From the NCBI RefSeq assembly GCF_000425065.1, contig NZ_AULB01000028.1, positions 58,216 through 122,215 on the forward strand: DNA of 64,000 nucleotides. Reading direction: 5' to 3'. This document shows positions 1 through 7,369 of the stretch, one piece after another. Source of the DNA: Actinomadura rifamycini DSM 43936. Lineage in GTDB: Bacteria > Actinomycetota > Actinomycetes > Streptosporangiales > Streptosporangiaceae. The notes beneath the pieces were generated by a model, which searched no databases, was not told the DNA's origin, and was given only the letters and a program-made list of their open reading frames with translations. The stretch's first letter is position 1; every line of letters starts with the position of its first letter. The position numbers were made by a program, and so were the translations under genes.

Positions 1-390
1 GTCGCCCAGCGCGGCGTCGTCCAGCGCGGCGGCGGCGCGGGCGGCCAGCTCGGCGGCGATGCCCGCCTGCACCCAGAACAGGTCGGTGACGTCCTGCTTC
101 GACAGCGGCGCGACGACGAACCCGCGGCGCGGCTCCAGGACGACGAAGCCTTCGGCGCGCAGCGACTTCAGCGCCTCCCGGACGGGCGTGACGCTGATCC
201 GGAACTCGGCGGCGAGCCGTTCGAGGCGCAGGTGCTCCCCGGGCCGGACCCGCCCGTCGACGATCAGTTCGCGGATCCGCGCGGCGACCTCGTCGGCGAG
301 CTGCAGGCGCATCCCGGCCGAACCGGGAGTCGGCGGCGGGCGAGGGCCCGGCGGCGCGCCGGGCGTGTGCCGGGGCAGGGGGACGGCCAC
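1..390 (-). CDS. GntR-family transcriptional regulator (N-terminal part, cut by window edge)
   Basis: The visible 130 residues begin with a Pro-rich leader, then a winged helix (LADEVAARIRELIVDGRVRP, SVTPVREALKSLRAEGF) and the first helix of what looks like an FCD ligand-binding domain. Such proteins are usually ligand-responsive repressors of metabolic genes. I chose the GTG at 390 because GGGGAG lies six bases upstream (397-402). A later ATG at 312 would begin exactly at the winged helix but has no comparable site. The C-terminal part lies outside the window, so the FCD assignment and any target remain inference. It is co-oriented with murB, 134 bases away. Confidence 0.8.
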   Translation of the reverse strand, partial: MAVPLPRHTPGAPPGPRPPPTPGSAGMRLQLADEVAARIRELIVDGRVRPGEHLRLERLAAEFRISVTPVREALKSLRAEGFVVLEPRRGFVVAPLSKQDVTDLFWVQAGIAAELAARAAAALDDAALGD

Positions 391-523
391 GGTGCACTCC
401 CCAACGGGCCCCGCCGCGGCCGGGCCCCGCGGACGTCAAAGGGCCCGTCCTGTTCATGCCCGCGAAGCCGCGCCCTGATGCCCGCGGAGCCGAAGCCCGC
501 CCGGCTCGCGGCCGCCGCCCGGC

Positions 524-1591
524 TCAGAGGGCGACGCCGACGAGGACCGGTTCGTTCACGAGCTCCACGCCGAACGCGTCCCGCACCCCGGCGCGCACCT
601 CGCGGGCCAGGTCGAGGAGGTCGGCGGTCCGGGCGCCGCCCGGGTTGGTGAGCGCGAGGGCGTGCTTGCCGGAGATGCGGGCCGGGCCCGTCCCGTGGCC
701 CTTCACGAACCCGGCGCGGTCGATGAGCCACGCCGCGGACGTCTTGGTGCGCCCGTCCGGCTCGGGGTAGCGGGGGAACGCCGCGTCGGGGCCGAGGCGC
801 GCGGCGACGCGCCGCTCCAGCTCGGCGAGCTGCGCGGGCTCCAGGATCGGGTTGGTGAAGAACGATCCGGCGCTGCGGGTGTCGGGGTCGGCCGGGTCGA
901 GGACCATGCCTTTGCCGCGCCGCAGCTCCAGGACGGCGTCGCGCGCCTCCTTCAGCGCGACCCGCTCGCCGGGCCGGACGTCCAGCCTGCGCGCCAGCTC
1001 GGCGTACGCGATCGGCTGCGACTCCTCCGACTCGCGCAGCGCGTACGTCACGTCCAGGACGACGTACCGGTCGTCGCCTTTGAACACGCTGTTGCGGTAG
1101 GTGAAGCGGCACTCGTCCGGTCCGAGCGTCACCCACGCGCGGTCGCGCCGGTCGTAGGCGCGGACCCGCACGATCGTCTGGCTGACGTCCTGCCCGTAGG
1201 CGCCGACGTTCTGGATGGGCGTCGCGCCGACCCGCCCGGGGATCCCCGCGAGGCATTCGACGCCGGCGAGGCCGTCGGACACGCAGCGCGCGACGAACGG
1301 GTCCCAGTCCTCGCCGGCCTGCACGCGGAGGTGCACCCGGTCGCCTTCGGCGGCGACGCGCTCGGTCCCCCGCGTCCCGACGTGCACGACCGTCCCGGGG
1401 AACCCGTCGTCGGACACCACCACGTTGCTGCCGCCGCCGAGCACCAGCAGCGGCTCGCCCGACTCGTCGGCCTCCCGGACCGCCGCGACGACCTCCTCCT
1501 CGGTGGTCGCCTCGACGAACCGCCGGGCGGGGCCGCCCAGCCGCAGCGTGGTGTATCCGGCCAGGTTCACCTCTTCGGCGATCACCGCCAC
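524..1591 (-). CDS. murB: UDP-N-acetylmuramate dehydrogenase MurB
   Basis: MurB reduces UDP-GlcNAc-enolpyruvate to UDP-MurNAc with NADPH and FAD in cytoplasmic peptidoglycan precursor synthesis. Seen: the N-terminal TTLRLGGPAR flavin-binding start, LLVLGGGSNVVVSDDGF (FAD phosphate loop), ECLAGIPGRVGATPIQNVGAYGQDV, and the C-terminal RSAGSFFTNPI serine motif and GKHALALTNPGGA. The length of 355 residues fits actinobacterial MurB. An upstream ATG at 1612 is open, but GGAGGG at 1600-1605 sits eight bases before the GTG at 1591, so I prefer that start. It lies downstream of the dehydratase pair in the same orientation, an order I recall from Streptomyces and mycobacteria. Confidence 0.95.
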   Translation of the reverse strand: MAVIAEEVNLAGYTTLRLGGPARRFVEATTEEEVVAAVREADESGEPLLVLGGGSNVVVSDDGFPGTVVHVGTRGTERVAAEGDRVHLRVQAGEDWDPFVARCVSDGLAGVECLAGIPGRVGATPIQNVGAYGQDVSQTIVRVRAYDRRDRAWVTLGPDECRFTYRNSVFKGDDRYVVLDVTYALRESEESQPIAYAELARRLDVRPGERVALKEARDAVLELRRGKGMVLDPADPDTRSAGSFFTNPILEPAQLAELERRVAARLGPDAAFPRYPEPDGRTKTSAAWLIDRAGFVKGHGTGPARISGKHALALTNPGGARTADLLDLAREVRAGVRDAFGVELVNEPVLVGVAL

Positions 1592-1668
1592 GTCGTCATC
1601 CCTCCGTCGCATGTTCGCGTCCGCACCGGCCGGTCGTCCCCGGCCGGTGCGGACGGGCGCGCGCCCGT

Positions 1669-2094
1669 TCAGGCGAGACGGACGACCGCCTTGGCGCGCG
1701 TGAGGACCTTCTGGTCGTTCGACTTGGCGGTGAGCGCCACGACGACCTTGCCGTCGTCCAGCTTCTCCTCCACCGTGCCGCTGATCTCCAGCGACGCGCC
1801 GCCCTCGTCGGGGACGACCACGGGCGAGGAGAACCGTACCCCGTAGTCGACGACCGCACCCGGGTCGCCCGCCCAGTCGGTGACGAACCGGCCGCCCTGC
1901 GCCATCGTGAACATGCCGTGCGCGATGACGTCCGGGAGCCCGACGGCCTTCGCGAACGACTCGCGCCAGTGGATCGGGTTGAAGTCGCCGGACGCGCCCG
2001 CGTACATGACGAGGTTCGCGCGGTCGACCTTGTACGTCTGCGCCGGGATCTCGGTGCCGACCTCGACGTCGTCGTACTTCACCTTCGCGGTCAT
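1669..2094 (-). CDS. hadB: MaoC-family dehydratase, HadB-like subunit
   Basis: A 141-residue single hot-dog protein of the MaoC dehydratase family. Seen: the hydratase motif ASGDFNPIHWRESFAKAVGLPDVIAHGMF, with the Asp/His pair used in water addition or removal. In mycobacteria the equivalent HadB pairs with HadA or HadC to dehydrate 3-hydroxyacyl-ACP in FAS-II. In an actinomycete without mycolic acids the substrate is unclear, so the symbol is by homology and position. Only two bases separate its ATG from the stop of the upstream HadA-like gene, so the two are almost certainly co-translated and form a heterodimer. murB follows. Confidence 0.88.
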   Translation of the reverse strand: MTAKVKYDDVEVGTEIPAQTYKVDRANLVMYAGASGDFNPIHWRESFAKAVGLPDVIAHGMFTMAQGGRFVTDWAGDPGAVVDYGVRFSSPVVVPDEGGASLEISGTVEEKLDDGKVVVALTAKSNDQKVLTRAKAVVRLA

Positions 2095-2096
2095 CC

Positions 2097-2534
2097 CTAG
2101 GCCCCCCGCTCCACGATCGTGTTGTAGGTCTTGCAGACCAGTTCGCCCTCGACCGTCTTCACGTCGGTCTCCACGACCATCTTCTCGTTGTTGCCGATCG
2201 ACTTGATCTCGGTGATCGTCGACGTGCAGGTCACGACGTCCCCGGCCGTGATCGGGCGGGTGTACTCGAACCGCTGCTCGCCGTGCACGACCATCGCGTA
2301 GTTGAGGCCGAGCTCGGGGTCGGCGAGGCCGGGGTTGCCGAGCGACACCACGATCGGGAACGTGGGCGGCGCGATGACGTCGGGGTGCCCGGCCGCCTTC
2401 GCCGCCTCCGCGTCGCGGTAGACGGGGTTGTGGTCGCCGATCGCGTCCGCGAACTCGCGGATCTTGACGCGGCTGACCTCGTAGGGCTCGCTGGGCGGGA
2501 AGCTCCGCCCGATGAAATCACGGTTCAGTGCCAT
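2097..2534 (-). CDS. hadA: MaoC N-terminal-domain protein, HadA-like subunit
   Basis: A 145-residue hot-dog protein of the FAS1-type / MaoC N-terminal dehydratase family (UPF0336 in older annotation). Seen: a start typical of the family (MALNRDFIGRSFPPSEPYEVSRVKIREFADAIGDHNPVY is its first 39 residues, abbreviated here to MALNRDFIGRSFPP), then PDVIAPPTFPIVVSL and GEQRFEYTRPITAGD. It lacks the catalytic Asp-His motif of the HadB partner, as expected for the acyl-binding subunit. GGAAGGA lies eight bases before the ATG. Transcription probably starts in the roughly 100-base leader between this gene and the hairpin at 2632-2676. Confidence 0.87.
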   Translation of the reverse strand: MALNRDFIGRSFPPSEPYEVSRVKIREFADAIGDHNPVYRDAEAAKAAGHPDVIAPPTFPIVVSLGNPGLADPELGLNYAMVVHGEQRFEYTRPITAGDVVTCTSTITEIKSIGNNEKMVVETDVKTVEGELVCKTYNTIVERGA

Positions 2535-2631
2535 GCAGTCCGTCCTTCCAGGTCGAACGGGGCGTCGCGCCCGGGTGCCCGCGCCGTGAGCACCGTTCCC
2601 TCTGCGTCCCGACGGACGGTAACAGAACGAC

Positions 2632-2676
2632 GTTCAGCCCGCCCCCATGGGTCTCACCCATGAGGACGGGCTGAAC
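2632..2676. repeat. Two-tier inverted repeat (strong hairpin) upstream of hadA
   Basis: Outer arms GTTCAGCCCG (2632-2641) and CGGGCTGAAC (2667-2676) pair perfectly over 10 bp. Nested inside, CATGGGT (2646-2652) and ACCCATG (2656-2662) pair over 7 bp around a 3-base loop. A further copy of GCTGAAC lies just outside at 2682-2688. No U-tract follows on either strand, so a factor-independent terminator is not clear. It could end the rpmG transcript or act in the hadA leader. Confidence 0.6.
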
Positions 2677-3013
2677 ATCATGCTGAACAGGTGCGCAAGC
2701 CGCGAAGGAACCACCCGGAACCCCGCGCGCCCACCGCCACGATCCACCCCACGCGAACCGACCCGACCGACACACGTCCGGCGGCCGTTTCGCTTCGGCG
2801 TGTCCGCCGACCACTCAACCTCCGAGAGCCGCGCTCGGCCCTTGGGGCGTCCGCACGATCCCCGGGTTGCGGGCCGGGTCGGTCCTTGCGGCCGCCGGGC
2901 GGTGCCTCGGGGGCTTGGGCTCCGGGGTGGGAGCTCGGTGAGCCGGGGCTCGTTCCGCGCGCGGCCGGAGGGCGCTCGGCGCCCGGAGGCCGTGCGGCTC
3001 CCCCGGCGTCGGG
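2677..3013. other. Intergenic region between hadA leader and rpmG, no gene seen
   Basis: Open frames exist on both strands, but all are GC-driven. None has a start signal together with a recognisable protein. I see no tRNA or riboswitch. The only structure is the GCTGAAC repeat next to the hairpin at 2632-2676. Confidence 0.5.
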
Positions 3014-3178
3014 CTAGCGGGTCTCCCGGTGCGGACGGTGCGTCCGGCAGTTCGGGCAGTACTTCTTGATCTCGAGGCGGTCCGGGTCGTTGCGCCGGTT
3101 CTTCCGCGTGATGTAGTTGCGGTGCTTGCACTCCTGGCAGGCCAGCGTGATCTTCGGCCGTACGTCGGTGGCAGCCAC
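3014..3178 (-). CDS. rpmG: Large ribosomal subunit protein bL33
   Basis: A 54-residue ribosomal protein bL33 that sits near the E site of the 50S subunit. Translated from the GTG at 3178: it starts MAATDVRPKITLACQECKHR and ends THRPHRETR. Two Cys pairs (CQEC near residue 14 and CPNC near 41) make it the zinc-binding C+ form. Actinobacteria often carry both zinc-containing and zinc-free paralogues, and here only the C+ form is seen. It lies downstream of tRNA-Thr and tRNA-Met on the same strand, an order I recall from Streptomyces, where secE and nusG are close by. Confidence 0.95.
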   Translation of the reverse strand: MAATDVRPKITLACQECKHRNYITRKNRRNDPDRLEIKKYCPNCRTHRPHRETR

Positions 3179-3262
3179 GTTGGAGTGCCTTTCTGAGCTA
3201 GGGACAAGGAACTACGGACCGGGACCGCCCCTGCGGGCGGCCGGCGGTACGGACCCAGCCTG

Positions 3263-3284
3263 CTCACCCCCCGGAGGGGGTGAG
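3263..3284 (-). other. Perfect hairpin between tRNA-Met and rpmG
   Basis: CTCACCCCC (3263-3271) and GGGGGTGAG (3276-3284) form a perfect 9-bp stem with a 4-base loop. It lies just after the 3' end of tRNA-Met in the transcript. No U-run follows, so I read it as a possible processing or weak termination structure rather than a full terminator. Confidence 0.4.
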
Positions 3285-3296
3285 AGACCTGGGTAG

Positions 3297-3370
3297 TAGC
3301 GAGGGCCGGACTTGAACCGGCGACACAGCGATTATGAGCCGCTTGCTCTGCCTGACTGAGCTACCCCGCC
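3297..3370 (-). tRNA. tRNA-Met (anticodon CAT)
   Basis: The minus-strand sequence folds as a 74-base cloverleaf: acceptor GGCGGGG, D-arm TAGCTCAG, anticodon loop GCTCATAAT, T-arm GCCGGTTCAAGTCCGGC and discriminator A. The CCA end is not encoded. The acceptor pairs through to G1-U72 rather than showing an unpaired initiator-type end, and the gene sits beside rpmG. I therefore read it as elongator Met; a lysidine-modified Ile2 tRNA cannot be excluded from sequence alone. Confidence 0.93.
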
Positions 3371-3612
3371 GTGATGGTCGGTGTGGACCGGTTTGCAAGG
3401 ATACCGGATGCCCACCGCACCCTCGGAACAGCATTTCCCGGACCGGAGGTCGGGGAAGTGCGTTCGGGTGGCCCCGGAGGGCCGCACCCAGGTTACCCGG
3501 TGGGCCGGGTGACCTGCGAATCGTCCCGATGGAACCGGTGGGACGCTACCACAGGGCCTGCCGCGAGGCGAATCCGGACGTCCGGGCCCGGAGCACCCCC
3601 GGGAACGACGAA

Positions 3613-3642
3613 GGCCGCCCTCCGATCGTCCGGACGGCGGCC
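3613..3642 (-). terminator. Probable terminator hairpin near tRNA-Thr
   Basis: GGCCGCC (3613-3619) pairs with GGCGGCC (3636-3642). The stem continues inward, after one C-C mismatch, as TCCG/CGGA around a 6-base loop. It begins 12 bases past the 3' end of tRNA-Thr in its direction of transcription, and a T-rich stretch (TTCGTCGTT) follows. This is a weak U-tract of the kind common in high-GC actinobacteria. Confidence 0.55.
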
Positions 3643-3654
3643 GCGGTGTCGTTG

Positions 3655-3727
3655 AGCCCCTTTACGGAATCGAACCGTAGACCTTCTCCTTACCATGGAG
3701 ACGCTCTGCCGACTGAGCTAAAGGGGC
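3655..3727 (-). tRNA. tRNA-Thr (anticodon GGT)
   Basis: A 73-base cloverleaf on the minus strand: acceptor GCCCCTT pairs with AAGGGGC, D-arm TAGCTCAGTCGGCAGAGC, anticodon stem TCTCC/GGAGA with loop ATGGTAA (anticodon GGT), and T-arm TACGGTTCGATTCCGTA. The discriminator is U and CCA is not encoded. It is co-oriented with tRNA-Met and rpmG. Confidence 0.95.
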
Positions 3728-3831
3728 TTGCGTCGTTCGCGCAGTGAAAACCATACACGGCCCGGGCACCACTTGCGAACTGGAAAGCCCCGCACGCCCG
3801 CCCCGTCTCCTCGCGGCGGCGTTTCCCCAGG

Positions 3832-4968
3832 TCAGCGCAGGAGATGCCGGCCGATGACGAGCTGCTGGATCTGGCTGGTGCCCTCGTAGATGCGGAACAG
3901 CCGGACGTCCCGGTAGAACCGCTCGACGGCGACGCCGCGCATGTAGCCCATCCCGCCGTAGACCTGCACGGCCCGGTCGGCGACCCGCCCGACCATCTCC
4001 GAGCAGAAGTACTTCGCGCAGGACGGCCCGAGCTTGGTGTCCTCGCCGGCGTCGTAAGCCCGCGCGGCCTCCAGCACCATCGACCGGCCCGCGTACAGCT
4101 CGGCCTGCGAGTCGGCGATGAGGCCCTGGACGAGCTGGTACTCGCCGATCTTCCGCCCGCCCTGGGCGCGCTCCTTCGCGTACGCGACGGCCTCGTCCTG
4201 GATCCGCTGGGCGAGGCCCACGCAGACTGCGGAGATGCTCAGCCGGCCGTGCGCGAGGGACGCCATCGCGGTGCGGAACCCGGTGCCCTCCGGGCCGACC
4301 ATCGCGGCGGCGGGGACGCGGACGCCGTCGAGGAGCACCTCGGCGGTGTGCGCCCCGCGCTGCCCCATCTTCGCGTCGGACGGCCCGACCTTCAGCCCGT
4401 CCGCGCCCTTCTCGACGAGGAAGGTGGAGATGCCGCGGGAGCCCTCGCCGCCGGTCCGGGCGAACACCATGAAGACGTCCGCTTCCGGGGCGTTGGTGAT
4501 GAACCGCTTGGCGCCGTCGATGACGTAGTCGTCGCCGTCGCGGCGCGCCGTCGTCGTCAGCGTGCTCGGGTCGGACCCGGCCTCGGCCTCGGTGAGCGCG
4601 AACGCGCCGACGGTCTCGCCGGACGCGAGGCGGGGCAGCCAGCGGTCCTTCTGCGCGTCCGTCCCGGCGTGGACGAGGACCTGGCCGGCGATGCCGTTGC
4701 TCGTCCCGAACATCGAGCGGAACGCCGGGCTGGCGTAGCCGATCTCGAAGACGAGCCGGACCTCCTCGCTCATCGACAGGCCGAGCCCGCCGTACTGCTC
4801 CGGCAGCGCGTACCCGAACAGGCCCATGTCGCGGGACGTGCGCCGCACCGACTCGGGGATCGCGTCGGTCTCCTCGATCTCCTCCTCGCGGGGGACCACC
4901 TCGTCGCGGACGAAGCGGCGGACGGCCTGCAGCACGTCGTCGAAATCCTGTGGCTCCATGCCTCCCAT
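3832..4968 (-). CDS. Acyl-CoA dehydrogenase
   Basis: A 378-residue FAD enzyme that makes the 2,3-trans double bond in an acyl-CoA thioester (beta-oxidation or branched amino-acid breakdown). Seen: an N-terminal helical domain, FALTEAEAGSDPSTLTTTA (flavin/substrate loop), the beta domain with FITNAPEADVFMVFAR, QVYGGMGYMRGVAVERFYRD and the catalytic-base motif IYEGTSQIQ near the C terminus. The ATG at 4968 has AAGGA seven bases upstream, while an inner ATG at 4959 lies too close to its GGAGG. An inverted repeat covers the start codon and suggests local repression. Chain-length specificity cannot be told from sequence. Confidence 0.93.
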   Translation of the reverse strand: MGGMEPQDFDDVLQAVRRFVRDEVVPREEEIEETDAIPESVRRTSRDMGLFGYALPEQYGGLGLSMSEEVRLVFEIGYASPAFRSMFGTSNGIAGQVLVHAGTDAQKDRWLPRLASGETVGAFALTEAEAGSDPSTLTTTARRDGDDYVIDGAKRFITNAPEADVFMVFARTGGEGSRGISTFLVEKGADGLKVGPSDAKMGQRGAHTAEVLLDGVRVPAAAMVGPEGTGFRTAMASLAHGRLSISAVCVGLAQRIQDEAVAYAKERAQGGRKIGEYQLVQGLIADSQAELYAGRSMVLEAARAYDAGEDTKLGPSCAKYFCSEMVGRVADRAVQVYGGMGYMRGVAVERFYRDVRLFRIYEGTSQIQQLVIGRHLLR

Positions 4969-4989
4969 TCTAGAATCCTTTTCTAGGAT
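4967..4989 (-). promoter_or_regulatory. Inverted repeat over the acyl-CoA dehydrogenase start (possible operator)
   Basis: ATTCTAGAA (4967-4975) and TTCTAGGAT (4981-4989) are inverted copies with one mismatch around a 5-base spacer. A third CTAGA follows at 4995-4999 in the stop of the upstream gene. The pattern resembles a TetR/FadR-type half-site pair controlling fatty-acid genes. No cognate regulator is adjacent, so the role is inferred. Confidence 0.4.
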
Positions 4990-4994
4990 GGCGT

Positions 4995-5744
4995 CTAGAA
5001 GCGGACGAGCACCGCCGTCGCGTCGTCGTGCCGCTTGCCCCGCCCGCCGGCGTCCGCGGGCCGCGCCGCCTCGACCGCGCGCGTCCGCCGTACCAGCTCG
5101 GCGGGCCCCTCCTCGTCCAGGAGCCGGAGCAGCTCCGCCCAGGTCAGCCGCCCGAACCGCTCCACCAGGCGGGACGCGCCGTCGCTCAGCACCGCGGCCC
5201 GGCGCAGCCCCCGCAGCGGCACCCGCCCGGTGCGGGCCTCGTACGCCGCTTCCGGTTTCGTGCTCGCGACCCAGAACCCGCCGGGGCTGTTGCGCGCCGC
5301 CCGCACCGCCGCGCGGGTGTAGCTCGGCAGCCGGTCGATCCGGTCGTCCCGGCAGACGACCGTCCCGGCGGGCGTCTCGAACACGATCGGGGAGTCGGCG
5401 AGGACGAGCCAGTCGACGGCGTCCGCGCCGCGGCGCAGCACCGACACCGTCGCGGACGGGCTGTCGGGGTCGCCGAGGTCGCACGTCCCGGCGTGCGCCT
5501 CCCCCGTCACCTTGATCGCCTCGGCGACCAGGTCGGGCAGCGGCTCCCCGGCCTCGGCCGCCAGGCCCGCCGCGATCCGCCCGCCGATCCGCCGCACCAG
5601 CCACGCCGGGTCGTGCCGGCAGCCGCCGTCCACGCCCGGCGGCGCCGTCGCGCCGTCCAGCAGCACCACCCACCCGGGTCCGGCCGCGACGAAGTCCTCG
5701 TTCTCCCGGCCCGGCGTCGCCTCGCTCGCATAGGTCACCTGCAC
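4995..5744 (-). CDS. PP2C-like serine/threonine phosphatase
   Basis: About 249 residues with the layout of a metal-dependent PP2C-type phosphatase. Seen: ENEDF near residue 14 and VVLLDGA (first metal-binding Asp and Gly), SATVSVLR, VLADSPIVF, AAVLSDGASRLVERFG and the C-terminal HDDATAVLVRF, whose paired Asp residues match the last metal-binding motif. It would dephosphorylate Ser/Thr in the cytoplasm; I see no signal peptide or membrane segment. The GTG at 5744 is the best start I can see, but no strong ribosome site precedes it and a GTG two codons later is possible. Only 26 bases separate it from the acyl-CoA dehydrogenase. Confidence 0.72.
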   Translation of the reverse strand: MQVTYASEATPGRENEDFVAAGPGWVVLLDGATAPPGVDGGCRHDPAWLVRRIGGRIAAGLAAEAGEPLPDLVAEAIKVTGEAHAGTCDLGDPDSPSATVSVLRRGADAVDWLVLADSPIVFETPAGTVVCRDDRIDRLPSYTRAAVRAARNSPGGFWVASTKPEAAYEARTGRVPLRGLRRAAVLSDGASRLVERFGRLTWAELLRLLDEEGPAELVRRTRAVEAARPADAGGRGKRHDDATAVLVRF

Positions 5745-6057
5745 GGGTCCAGATCTACCCGCACGGCCGCCCGTCCGGGACCCGGCGGCCACCGAACCCT
5801 TACCTCCTGGGAGCATCCGGGTGCCCGCGGCCGTGCCGGTGTCCCGCACTTTCGGACCGTCCTCCCGGAAGCTTTCGCGCACGAAATGCAGCCACTTTAC
5901 CGGAGGAATCCCAATCGGCCTTATACCGTTTGCAAGCGACCCTATAACCGTCCGGCCATATGACGAGGCGAACATACGGGACCCGCATTTAGGTATTAGC
6001 CGGTGATATCGCTCACGTGCATCCTCGTCAGGTGTACTCGACCGGAAGGCCCAGGTG
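5745..6057. other. Divergent intergenic region with an AT-richer stretch
   Basis: A 313-bp gap between the phosphatase (minus) and the MHS transporter (plus). Bases about 5890-6010 are clearly richer in A/T than the neighbourhood (CTTATACCG, CCCTATAACC, CATTTAGGTATTAG), so promoters for one or both genes probably lie here. I see no clear palindrome, small ORF or riboswitch. Confidence 0.5.
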
Positions 6058-7365
6058 ATGGACAACGACCGCCGGCAAGCGGCACGCCGCGTCTCATGGG
6101 CGGCCTTCATCGGCACCACCATCGAGTGGTACGACTTCTTCCTCTACGGAACGGCCGCCGCGCTCGTCTTCAGCAAGCAGTTCTTCCCCACGATGGACCC
6201 CGTCGCCGGCTCCATCGCCTCCTTCGGCACGATGACCGTCGGATTCCTCGCCCGCCCCCTCGGCGGCGTCATTTTCGGCCATTTCGGCGACCGCATCGGA
6301 CGGCGCAACACGCTCGTCGTCTCGCTGCTGATCATGGGCATCGGGACCGCGCTCATCGGCCTGCTCCCGACCTACGACACCCTCGGCATCTGGGCCGCCG
6401 TCCTCCTCGTCGTCCTCCGCATCGCCCAGGGCATCGGCCTCGGCGGCGAACTCGGCGGCGCCGTCGTCCTCACCATGGAGCACGCCCCCAAGGGACGGCG
6501 CGGCCTGTTCGGCGCGTTCCCGATGATGGGGACGCCCGCCGGGATGATGTGCGCGAACGCCGTCTTCCTCGGCACCTCGGCCCTGCTCGGCGACGCCGCG
6601 TTCCAGTCGTGGGGCTGGCGGGTGCCGTTCCTGCTCAGCCTCGTCCTCGTCGGCGTCGGCCTCTACCTGCGGCTCCGCATCGAGGAGAGCCCCGACTACG
6701 AGGGGCTCGTCGAGCGCCGCAAGCCCGCGAAGCTGCCCGTCGCGCTCGTCCTGCGCGACCACTGGCGCTCGGTCGTCCACACCATCTGCGTCATCATCGG
6801 CAACAGCGCCGTCGCGTACATCTTCATGGTCTACGCCCTGTCCTACGGCGAGGACAACGTCGCCCTCGACCGCGACTACCTGCTCATGTGCGTCATCGGC
6901 GGCTCCGCCCTCTGGCTGCTCACCGCCCCGCTCTGGGCGCACTGGACCGACCGGTTCGGCATGCGGGCCGTGTTCACCGGCGGCTCGGTGGTCCTCCTGG
7001 CCGGCGCCGCCGCGATCCTCCCGGTGATCAACACGGGCAACCTCGTGCTGATCGCGGTGTTCATGGTGGCGATGGGCGCCGTCCTGTCGATGAGCCACGC
7101 CCCGCAGGGCACCCTCACCGCGAGCTTCTTCCCCGTCGCCATCCGGTACTCCGGCACGTCGGTCGCCTACCAGCTCGCGTCCCTGCTCGGCGGCGGCATC
7201 ACCCCGCTCGTCGCCGAGTCCCTGTTCGCCTCCACCGGCACCTCCATGGCGATCACCGGCTACCTCACGGTGATCGCCGCGATCAGCCTCGCCGCCGCGC
7301 TCGTCATCCCCCGCGACCACGCCCGCGCGGAGGACGAGCCGCGGAAGGCCGCCGTCGCGGGCTGA
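6058..7365 (+). CDS. MHS-family MFS transporter (organic acid/osmolyte:H+ symporter)
   Basis: A 435-residue inner-membrane protein with about 12 hydrophobic segments. Family marks of the metabolite:H+ symporters are clear: GTTIEWYDFFLYGTAAALVF in helix 1, the loop GHFGDRIGRRNTLV, RIAQGIGLGGELGGAVVLTM and EESPDYEGL after helix 6. Relatives import shikimate, proline/betaine, citrate or alpha-ketoglutarate; the substrate here cannot be read off. GGAAGG lies eight bases before the ATG at 6058, and a GTG just ahead at 6055 is the alternative start. Confidence 0.92.
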   Translation: MDNDRRQAARRVSWAAFIGTTIEWYDFFLYGTAAALVFSKQFFPTMDPVAGSIASFGTMTVGFLARPLGGVIFGHFGDRIGRRNTLVVSLLIMGIGTALIGLLPTYDTLGIWAAVLLVVLRIAQGIGLGGELGGAVVLTMEHAPKGRRGLFGAFPMMGTPAGMMCANAVFLGTSALLGDAAFQSWGWRVPFLLSLVLVGVGLYLRLRIEESPDYEGLVERRKPAKLPVALVLRDHWRSVVHTICVIIGNSAVAYIFMVYALSYGEDNVALDRDYLLMCVIGGSALWLLTAPLWAHWTDRFGMRAVFTGGSVVLLAGAAAILPVINTGNLVLIAVFMVAMGAVLSMSHAPQGTLTASFFPVAIRYSGTSVAYQLASLLGGGITPLVAESLFASTGTSMAITGYLTVIAAISLAAALVIPRDHARAEDEPRKAAVAG

Positions 7366-7369
7366 CCCG

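Noticed and set aside
2518..3131. Several frames of 90-170 codons between hadA and rpmG
   Set aside because: They overlap the real rpmG (3014-3178) or have no start signal or known protein; rpmG itself is only 54 codons.
5745..6057. Riboswitch upstream of the MHS transporter
   Set aside because: The region is long and A/T-richer than its surroundings, but I find no conserved riboswitch core or terminator/antiterminator pair.
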